From Sepiola atlantica (lineage: Eukaryota > Mollusca > Cephalopoda > Sepiida > Sepiolidae): a DNA stretch of 64,000 bases. The stretch spans positions 28,386,183-28,450,182 of the forward strand of contig OY744516.1 of the NCBI GenBank assembly GCA_963556195.1. The letters run 5' to 3'. Positions 55,886 through 64,000 of the stretch are shown in pieces. Made by a program: the position numbers and the translations under genes. Below the pieces are notes generated by a model. It worked only from the letters and a program-made list of their open reading frames with translations. It was not told the origin of the DNA and ran no database searches. Position 1 is the first letter of the stretch; every line of letters begins with the position of its first letter.

Positions 55886-56770
55886 AAACTAAAAAGACGT
55901 AGCCTAATGCCACTTCAAAAGAAGCACCAACTAAATTGTATCGATAACCGGATAAATAATATCCCTTTATTCCGATTTCTTTGGAAAGGGTCCTGCATTG
56001 TGACGCAGGTAAGTGTCACATATCTTTTGTTTCAAATATAAATGTAATATTAACAAAAATCTTGCTACTCAACTTTCCGCTTTGGGTGTACGTTTATAAA
56101 CCTTGCCCATATCACAGTAGCCTTTCATGCTTTGTTGACAATATGTCTTAGGGATGAACTAAAGTAAAGAAAAAAATAAATGTTTACTTTTATTTTGATT
56201 TTATATGATGCATAACAAATAGTATATTCTGAATATGATTATGCAGCTAACTTATTATTTCAGCTTTTTACATGCTGTAACCGTGTCACTATTCACGATT
56301 ATGTGCAATATATTCATATACTTTTTCAGCTTATTATTACTTGACATTCTGTGTATATCTATGCACCTGCTCCTAACTCACAGGAAACGCCGAGGAAATA
56401 TTTCCATAGATCCTATTTACAAAGCGGATGTGAACAAATATTTCTCCATAGATTTTTTTCTGTTCCTGACAATGTCAATACGAGGGGAAATCTGTATGTG
56501 AAATTGCTTTCAGTTCACTAGAGCTGTGTGCAAAATTAGATATAGTTCAATCCTCAAACATAATTTTTAAAACAAAAACTTTTACAGTCTTCCATCCGCA
56601 TGCTATAACTGCTTCTACATATGTCTAACGTAAAGTGAGTAGGTAATTTTATCTCATAATTAAATACTTACTTGGTATAGCTTGAGTAGGGATTGTTCGT
56701 TCCAGTCGAGAATACATCCTCGACATTCATTCCGACAGTAGCTTTGTTGCTGTCAGAATGGTCTTATTGC
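55886..56770. other. No recognisable gene
   Basis: AT-rich sequence. A small frame at 56235-56501 is hydrophobic and not recognised. Confidence 0.5.
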
Positions 56771-56774
56771 CGTC

Positions 56775-57060
56775 CCCAACTACCACCTAAGAACACTTCT
56801 TGCATTTACAAAATAAATGTACCGCATGTTCGATATTTTATATTGGTGAAACGGCTGGAAATATAAAATCCCGCATTAACGAACACAAAGAGGACCTCAA
56901 ACACAAGCGCATTAGTTTACACAGAAACACTTTCACCCACAATGTTGACTTCACAAACTGCATCCTCCTCAAAACCGAATGCTCTCTCCTACGTCGCAAG
57001 TGCATCGAAATGCGCTATAATACTTCTCTTACCACCATCTAACGTAAACCTTTCACACGG
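56775..57060 (+). pseudogene. Penelope-like element 3' fragment (GIY-YIG end)
   Basis: Reads NKCTACSIFYIGETAGNIKSRINEHKEDLKH then HNVDFTNCILLKTECSLLRRKCIEMRYNT. It is the same lineage as the 46737-50262 pair, with YIGET intact, but heavily 5' truncated. Confidence 0.85.
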
Positions 57061-57456
57061 ATCGTATACCTTATGCGAACATGTGACAAAAAATATATAA
57101 CACAACTGCTTAAATAACTACGATCCTGGTTCGATTAACGTTTCATTTTTACTACATTTCATCCATATTTCCATTTCATTTCCTTTTTCTTCCAGTTTTT
57201 CTTTCTCCCTCAATTTTCTAATGTTAACGTTCTCTGCCGCACGCGTTCATTATTCTTTATTTTTTCAAATAGGTTAACACGTGTCAATAACACCCCGTTG
57301 TGCGTTCTGCTGTTTTCCTATATTTTTACCGTTATCGAATAAATTTAAAATTATAATTTTTTCTGACGACATTTGTTGATATGCACGAAACCGGAAAAAT
57401 CTCTCGTATTTTGATAATTTGTCCTGTATTTAAACTTTTTTTCGTTTGTCTTTTTC

Positions 57457-57461
<5 letters not shown>
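57061..57461 (+). mobile_element. PLE trailer with hammerhead-like motif
   Basis: Follows the GIY-YIG fragment directly. CTGACGA (57362-57368) fits CUGANGA, and GCACGAAACCGG follows with GAAA intact. Stem II (CATTTGTTGATATG) is weaker than in the 51000 copy. The motif is 300 bp after the stop codon and 70 bp before a (TA)n tract, which fixes the ribozyme to the 3' end of this PLE lineage. Confidence 0.65.

Positions 57462-57541
<80 letters not shown>
57461..57541. repeat. (TA)n microsatellite between two PLE ends
   Basis: About 40 TA repeats. PLE trailer on the left (plus) and a decayed PLE end on the right (minus). Confidence 0.96.
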
Positions 57542-57543
<2 letters not shown>

Positions 57544-57700
57544 GACAATTATGGAAATAGTATTCCAACGTAATGGAAAATGAAAAAGAAAAAAAAACAT
57601 AATTATTTATATATTCAAGATTTCGTCTTTATTTGAAGACTTTCTCACGATTATTGCTTTGAAAAAATAATATACAAGTGCAATATTTGAAAATATGTGG
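57542..57700 (-). repeat. Decayed PLE end with hammerhead-like motif
   Basis: Collinear with 30741-30840: GAAAATGAAAAAGAAAAAAA, TTTATATATTCAAGA, then on the minus strand AAGTCTTCAAATAAAGACGA AATC. Stem II GTCTT/AAGAC is kept but the first box is gone. Confidence 0.55.
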
Positions 57701-58880
57701 TGTGTTTTTGACATGAAATTAATGTATTTTTGTTTTTATTTGTTTCAAACGAAACATTGTCGCTAGAATTTAAAATGGGCTGTGCGTTTATGAAATAGAA
57801 TGATTGTTTTTTGTTGTTTATGTATAACGTTTTGGTGAGAATGTGATGTAAAATAGCTAGCCTAGATCTAAATTTAAGTTCTGTTCAATTAGTATTAATT
57901 TTCTTATTAAAAGTGATAAATTGTATAAGCCGTTACGTTGTTTGATTGAGTTAGAGTTTATAATGAGTGTTGTGTTGATACAAGACGTATTTGCCGAGGT
58001 ATATTTCAAATTAATTGAATGAGTATTGCTTGTTTAAAGTTAAACGAATTATAATGTTGTAATACATGAGTAAATAATGCATCTAGGGGATTGCTATATT
58101 CTTTTATGTTCGCCAACAGTTTTCTCTTTGATTGCTAATTTAAAAGAGGGAGTAGGAGTAACTAATACAAGAGATCATTATCCTTCAATCAATTACACTG
58201 AAATACGGAATAAATCTTATTAAAGATATTTCTCCGTATTACACCGTACGTTCGATCACTTAATATTACTCACTACACCGACAACCGGTTAATAAAAAAC
58301 AACAACTGAAAGTTTTCCGATTATAAAGAATACAAACCACAACATCTTCTTTCCGAAAGTAATTAAACATTATTAATATGTTTCACGTCTGTTGAAAAAC
58401 CATGAGTGCTTCGGTTTTAAATATAAATACGGCCCCGATAGTCATTTACATATAGAGAAACAAACAGAAAACAATATTTAAAATGGGTTTAAGTTCGTTG
58501 TACTGTGTAATTATATTTATTAAATCGCGTATGATGTGAGGTAATCGATTTCAAATATACAATTGATTTACATATTGGAAATAATACACAGCGTATTTCA
58601 CAACGTTGTTTACTTTAAGTAAAGTTAGATTAATAAGTCATTGAATACAAATACTAAATTAGAATGCAGTTTTAAAATAAATAATTTTGAAAATATTTGT
58701 ATGTCACATTTAAAGAACACGATAATCTATGGGGGCGATGTGTATGTTTTAGCGTTTTAAATTCTCTCTCCCGCCTGAAAATAAGTTAAATAGCTGATTT
58801 CGGTTTAATAAGCCAGTTGTGTCTGACTAAATACACGAAGACATACATTCTTGAGAAGAAAAATTCTAATTATTAGTATT
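57701..58880. other. No recognisable gene
   Basis: About 1.2 kb of AT-rich DNA; nothing recognised. Confidence 0.5.
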
Positions 58881-58884
58881 ATTA

Positions 58885-59370
58885 TTTACTTACTAGGGTA
58901 TTTCACATAAGTCACTATCAGTGTTTTTTAGGAAAATCGCTACAGACATGAAGTCACTTGATGTAAGTAGGTAAAAATATACTGCTTAAAGGTCAAAAAC
59001 TAAATGTTAAATGGATAGATTCTGAACCAGAAAAAAGCAATTATCCATTCTTTTACAAACTCGTGGTGTTACCTGGAGTCCGAATGACTACAAGTCTGCC
59101 CAGATATATTAGTACTTTCTACCCTTTTCGTTAACCATTGCAAATTATTTTGCGTTATCGCAATAGCACCTTACCATTGATTTTTCACTGGCAACGACCT
59201 CTGTTATGTTAGTGGCAATAAGCCTCCCCAATGTCCCAGTACAATTCGCACCCACCAATGGATATCTACTTCGTGCTCTCATTCCTTCTCTTCATTCTTT
59301 CCATCCTCCTTGGACCTTCACGACCATTTTGTGGTATGAGTCGAGTTAGTGCCATCACATTTTAAGGGAG
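58885..59370 (+). repeat. Dispersed repeat family Y, copy 2
   Basis: Same order as 34113-34480: TTTACTTACTAGGGTATTTC, GGTGTTACCTGGAGTCCGAA, ACAAGTCTGCCCAGAT, TTGCGTTATCGCAATAGC, CTTACCATTGATTTTTCACT and CCTTCACGACCATTTTGT. About 125 bp near 58935-59060 have no counterpart in copy 1. An (AGT)n tract follows at 59393-59442. Confidence 0.75.
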
Positions 59371-59393
59371 GGGGAAGTTTATATTATTATTAT

Positions 59394-59441
<48 letters not shown>

Positions 59442-59442
59442 A

Positions 59443-59780
59443 ATTATTAGTATTATTAGTATTATTTCATTTAACAGTAAAAATTGTTGTTTCCATTCAA
59501 ACTGTGGCCAATAATTTTATTTTACATTTTTTTTTAGTTTTTTTTGTAAGAGAATACTACTTTGAAACTTTTTATGTACAAAAATAATCATATAAAATAA
59601 TAACGTCATTTCAGTGGTGATGGATTTTTAACAAGGATAGTGACTTTTATAGGAACTAAGAATACTCACATATAAAAGGCTTTGTACTAGGCATTCTATT
59701 GTCCTATCGTTTCATGATAGTACAGTACCACGAATTGAGTCACATTTTCCGAAGCTGTAATTTGGCAAATGTTTCTTTTA
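59443..59780. other. No recognisable gene
   Basis: AT-rich; nothing recognised. Confidence 0.5.
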
Positions 59781-59784
59781 TTTT

Positions 59785-61360
59785 TGTTAAGGTTTGATAA
59801 AGGTAACAAAACATTCAGGTCACCCTTTTTGTAGCGTAATATTACTTCAGGTAACCCTTTCTAGTAATATACAGAGATTTGAAGATAACCCTATTTTGTA
59901 AGGTAATAATACTTACAGGTAACCCTTATCGGTAGGGGTAACAGGACTTTCAGATTACAAACTTTTTGGTAAGGGCAAAAAGACTTTCATATCACCCTTT
60001 TGTCACGCTTTTTGGTAGGGGTAACAAAACTTCAGGACACTCTTTTTATTAGGTTTACAAGACTTTCAGTGTATGCTACTTGGTAGAGATAATAAAACCT
60101 TATTATAGTATCAAGACCTTCATGTCACCCTTTTTGGTACAGAGTAACAAGACTTTCAGATACCCATTTTTTCATAGGCTAACAAGATTTTCAGATCACT
60201 CTGCATAGTAGAGATTACAAGAGATTCAGATCACTCTATTTCAAAAAGTACAAAGACTTTCAGGTCACCCTTTATGGTAGGGGTAACAAAACTTTTAAAT
60301 CACCTTTATTGGTAGATATAACAGGACTTTCAGGTCACTCTTCTTAGTAGAGCTTACACGACTTGCAGATACCCCTATTTGGAAAGGTAGCAACACTTTC
60401 AGGTCCCCTATTTTGGTAAGAAGTAACAAGACTTCATGATAACCTTATTTTATAGAGTAACAATATTTTCAGAGCATCCTTGTTTACAACGGTAACTAGA
60501 CGTTAAGCTCACCCTTTTTAGTAGTGTACAGTACATTTTGGGTAACTCTTTTGGGTCGAGATAAGAACATTTCAAGGTCGCTTTTTGGTAAGGTTTCAAG
60601 TCATTTTTTTACTATAGGTAACAAGACTTTTGGTTACGTTTTTTATAGGTATAGCAAGACTTTTAAGTCATCATTTTTGGTAAGGATAACAAGACTTTCA
60701 CGTCACAATTTTGGTAGGGGTAACAAGACTTTCAGGTAATCCTATTTGGTAAGGTAACAAAACATTCAGATATGTTTTAGTTAGTTTAATAAGATTTTCA
60801 TGTACCCCTTTCTGTTAGAGTCATCATCTTTGGTAGGTTAACAAGACATTCAGATCATTAAGGTAATCATCTTTGATAGGGTTAACAAGACATTAAGATC
60901 ATCATCTTTGGAAGGGTTAACCAGACATGCAGGTCATCATTTTTGGTAGGGTTAACCAGACATTCAGGTCATCATCTTTGGTAGGGTTAACAAGACATTA
61001 AGGTAATCCTCTTTTGAAGGGTTAACCAGACATTCAGGTCATCATCTTTGGTAGGGTTAACCAGACATTCAGGTCATCATCTTTGATAGGGTTAACAACA
61101 CATTCAGGTCATCATCTTTGGAAGGGTTTACAAGACATTAAGGTCATCATCTTTGGTGGGTTAACAAGACATTCAGATCATCATCTTTGGTAGGGTTAAC
61201 AACACATTCAGGTCATCATCTTTGATAGGGTTAACAAGACATTCAGGTCATCATCTTTAGTAATGTTAACAAGATATTCGGGTAACCCTTTTTGGGTCAG
61301 AAACATTTTACGTTCCTCTCTTTAGTGGGTAACACATGTTGGTGAGGTAACGAAACTTTC
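59785..61360 (+). repeat. Minisatellite, about 37-bp unit, about 40 copies
   Basis: Units of the form GGTAACAAGACTTTCAGGTC followed by ACCCTTTTTGGTAGG. The left part (59785-60800) is diverged. The right part (60830-61270) is more regular and reads GGTTAACAAGACATTCAGGT then CATCATCTTTGGTAGG. The gradient suggests recent growth at the right. The chance frame at 60524-60739 is not a gene. Confidence 0.94.
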
Positions 61361-61845
61361 GCACAGCTCTGTATATTTTATATTTGCATGTATGTTATAT
61401 TATTCTTGTTTTTATTTTTTTGTTATATTATTTTAATTTTATTTTTATTTCTATTTTTTATTTTTATTTGTTGATTGTTTTTGTATTTATTCTTTTTTCT
61501 GCATGTTTTATATTTACAAATATGTTATATTATTCTTGTTTATATATATTTGTTCTTTTATTTTTATCATTCCCTGCTTTTCGGGGCGTTTACATTGGAA
61601 AACCCGAACTTCTAAACAGAAACCAACCATTTCCTTACTGCCAATATCTAAAATCAAGAAAAAATACAATTAAGAATAGTTGGTTACTTGTGAAATTACT
61701 TGATTCGGCTTCCAAAGCTGCCCATTATTTGGATTAGGCTCGACACTTTTATGACATCCGTCGTTTTCATCATATTGTCAAAAAAGTCATCAGAAAACAG
61801 AAGCGCTTGAATACACAATTAACAGTGTTTTTTTAAATAAAAAAC
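61361..61845. other. AT-rich DNA, local duplication
   Basis: TGTATGTTATATTATTCTTGTT (61389) and AATATGTTATATTATTCTTGTT (61518) repeat within T-rich sequence. The 117-codon frame at 61384-61737 is mostly Phe/Ile low complexity; no family recognised. Confidence 0.5.
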
Positions 61846-61884
61846 AACAAAATGGTAAATGGATATTTCTGTTCAACATTATAT

Positions 61885-62225
61885 CGTAAGTATATGGGAG
61901 GATGGTATCGTGACAAACGAACATATACTGCACTGCCAATCCCAAAAGGGGGGTATAATGCCTGGGGCGATGGAACATATACTAGACTACACCCCAAATC
62001 AAGTATAAATGACAGGGAAGACGTTCTCATGACAATTAAACAGATGCTATACTATCCCTAAAAAAGGAGGTAATGCATGAGAGGATAGTAGCATGACTAT
62101 AGAACCGATACTATACCTAAAAATGAGGACGTAATGCCTGTGGAGATACTAAATTAACTCCTTCTGAAAGGAGGTGAACATGCCTGGGAGGATGGTATCA
62201 TGACAACAGAACAAATACAACACTA
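61885..62225 (+). repeat. Decayed tandem repeat, about 70-80-bp unit, about four copies
   Basis: Phrases (T)GGGAGGATGGTATCGTGACA, ACGAACATATACT..., CCAAAAGGGGGGTATAATGC and GCCTGGG(C)GATGGAACATATAC recur near 61895, 61965, 62080 and 62190. Confidence 0.65.
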
Positions 62226-62429
62226 GCGTTCTAATTAAGCATTGAAAGATAGTGCGTAAATCTGAAATAGTATAGTAAACTGAATTGAACATAAATAGAT
62301 AATACAATAATACATAAATAAAAGTAATAAACGTACCCCGTTAAATGCTTGTTGATACCGTGTGTTTCGTTGTGTACTATCTTTGAAATAAACAGTATAT
62401 TGCCGAGCATAAAATCAATGGCACAGTAA

Positions 62430-62560
62430 CTGAAATAATAACGTGAACTGGGAGTCTGGGTGTGCCGGGTTCGAATCGAGTTCGTTCCAGAAAAACACTT
62501 ACATCAAACCCCACACCTGACCTCGTAGCTAACCTCCTGGAGAAGAGGTAAACAAAATAC
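62430..62560 (+). repeat. Possible SINE fragment with B box
   Basis: GCCGGGTTCGAATCGAG (62467-62483) is a good pol III B box, followed by a tail AAAACACTTACATCAAACC typical of SINE bodies. The A box upstream is not clear. Confidence 0.35.
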
Positions 62561-62614
62561 TCATATATTTGCTACATAATGCCACACTGATGAATCGGAA
62601 AAACAGCGCTCTGT

Positions 62615-62617
<3 letters not shown>

Positions 62618-62654
<37 letters not shown>

Positions 62655-62672
62655 ATATATATATATATATAT
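62618..62672. repeat. (TA)n microsatellite
   Basis: TA repeats with one TATTAT break, followed by a G run. Confidence 0.93.
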
Positions 62673-63005
62673 GTGGGGGGGTGAATTACTTAAAGGGATT
62701 TTGTGCGTTTAATAGGACATAACCTCGCTTTTGCGCATTTTTTCGATTGTAGAATTGAATAATGCACGAATTTGGGGTCAAAATCAGGCTACCTATTTTT
62801 ACCTATACTCACGTCTGGGCGTTCTATTCTGCAGTAAAAAGTTTTGTGCGCCTGCTAGTTTATTTCTTAAAGTTCAAAATTCTTATTTATTTACATATTT
62901 ATTTTATTAAATGCTTAACTTTCTTTTTTATTTCATCAGGCTTCAAACTAAGCAAGAAGCACTCTATTTTTTATTCGACGTTCTTTCTGCAAACTCACTC
63001 CTAGA
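62673..63005. other. No recognisable gene
   Basis: AT-rich; an 80-codon frame (62762-63004) shows no known domain. Confidence 0.45.
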
Positions 63006-63009
63006 ACAT

Positions 63010-63640
63010 TGTTCCCACTTAAGTCTCCCTAGTCAAACAACTGCTAGAGTACTGTGCCCAGGCCTCTGCTCCATATCAAATACGTTATAATCAGAATCTG
63101 GAAAGAGTTCAAAGACTAGCTACTTGAATGGTGCAGGGTCGATGGTATCTGCCCTATGAAAGCCGCTCCAAGAAACTTAAGCATTTCTCCTTTAAGCGCC
63201 GACCATTACACGGTTATCTCATGTTGGCCTACAATCGACTCAATCATTACGACGATATACCTCACGACCTATTATTCACGCCTGCACCAGACATGAATCT
63301 ACGTGGAAACCAAAAAAAAACTACTTCTCCGCCGATTTTGTTTGAACCGGAGGAAGGCCGCTCTTCCGATGAGAATTCCTAGACCTTGGAGTAGAATCGT
63401 AAAAGAAGTAATTAATACGCCAACAACGCAGATCCAAGGTGAATTAGAAAAGGTGCTGGGCTTCTGTGTCCTCTCCTGTGTAAATTTCTACCACCCTTGC
63501 ACTATATGCCAACGGAAACATGCTTGCTTTTTTTTGCCAAATTTATTGAATGGAGTTGAATTTATTTACTTTATTATACTGAGATAACGTATTGCTTGTA
63601 TATTTCGTTATATTCTTCCTCAAGAAATAAAAAGGTAAAT
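63010..63640 (+). pseudogene. LINE 3' end (CR1/Jockey-like C-terminus and A-rich tail)
   Basis: Frames give ECSHLSLPSQTT...CPGLCS, then QNLERVQRLAT, VQGRWYLPYESRSKKLKHFS, RRPLHGYLMLAYNRLNHYDD, LRG, and after a frameshift LRRFCLNRRKAALPMRIPRP W and KEVINTPTTQIQGELEKVL. The order LE-VQRxAT, LPYExRxxxL, RRxxGxLxxxYxxL, RG, then RxPxxWxxLPxxVV is the usual C-terminus of many invertebrate LINEs. At least two stops or frameshifts. The end has an AATAAAAAGGTAAATAAAAA tail (63627-63650). RT is missing by 5' truncation. Confidence 0.75.
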
Positions 63641-63837
63641 AAAAATAAATAAGCTTTTTTTTGAAAGACAGATAATAAAACTAGAAGACACGCACAAAAT
63701 TCTTCTGCAAAATAGAACAACCTGAATTCAGTATAGAAAATATGATAAACTTAAATGCTGGTTGATGCGCTCGCTATGCAACGCCACAAAAATAAGTGAA
63801 AAAAAAACGACGAAAACGTTATCTGTGAATTATACAC

Positions 63838-63838
63838 C

Positions 63839-63910
<72 letters not shown>

Positions 63911-63990
63911 CTTACATAAATATACATATAGATACATACATATATATACACACATATATATACGTAAACACATACATATACATATATAAC
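63838..63990. repeat. (CA)n(TA)n microsatellite and TA/CA-rich sequence
   Basis: CACACACACA at 63838-63850, then TA to about 63910, then mixed ATACATATA to the window end. Confidence 0.93.
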
Positions 63991-64000
63991 CACATATATA

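Noticed and set aside
61384..61737. 117-codon membrane-protein-like frame
   Set aside because: The Phe/Ile/Leu-rich part comes from T-rich low-complexity DNA.

Overview
The window reads as a piece of repeat-dominated, AT-rich animal nuclear DNA. Penelope-like elements (PLEs) with GIY-YIG endonucleases, hammerhead ribozymes, tRNA-derived SINEs, LINE remnants, tandem Helitron-type elements and very many (TA)n microsatellites suggest a lophotrochozoan, with a cephalopod mollusc such as octopus a plausible guess. That placement is inference; no host gene here can prove it. I recognise no host protein-coding gene, rRNA or functional tRNA. The only long convincing reading frame is the reverse transcriptase of a PLE at 334-2397.

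Layout. 1-2650: a PLE with an intact ORF, preceded by an inverted partial copy of itself. 2650-7480: AT-rich DNA with microsatellites, one dispersed repeat and a minus-strand element whose 5' end is U2 snRNA-like. 7543-15145 and 15146-25626: two Helitron-like elements joined head to tail, the CTAG end of the first directly touching the TC start of the second. They carry no visible protein gene. Each is filled with tandem arrays: a 30-bp minisatellite (both), a GATACAT array, a 160-180-bp satellite (both), several GC-rich minisatellites and U2-like sequences. A third 3' terminus abuts the first element at 7542.

25627-39570: mostly anonymous DNA with a tRNA-like SINE whose edge is amplified as 59-bp repeats, a 58-bp array, PLE trailers, a LINE endonuclease-domain remnant and dispersed repeats. 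39573-42880: foldback palindromes, a MITE with long inverted ends, and a retrozyme-like tandem with two well-formed hammerhead ribozymes 337 bp apart. 43270-46230: a second PLE lineage, with a GIY-YIG coding fragment and a further well-formed hammerhead downstream. 46737-50262: two inverted, decayed copies of a third PLE, one lacking the RT core. 50263-57700: PLE trailers, palindromes, SINE and LINE remnants. 57700-64000: a dispersed repeat, a 37-bp minisatellite, and a LINE 3' end.

How the parts fit: almost everything is mobile-element sequence or tandem repeat grown from it. Two themes recur. Self-cleaving ribozyme motifs mark PLE and retrozyme ends, often beside (TA)n tracts. Tandem arrays appear to be born inside, or at the edges of, mobile elements (Helitron interiors, the U2-headed element's tail, the SINE edge, and the ATC tract in a PLE 3' end).
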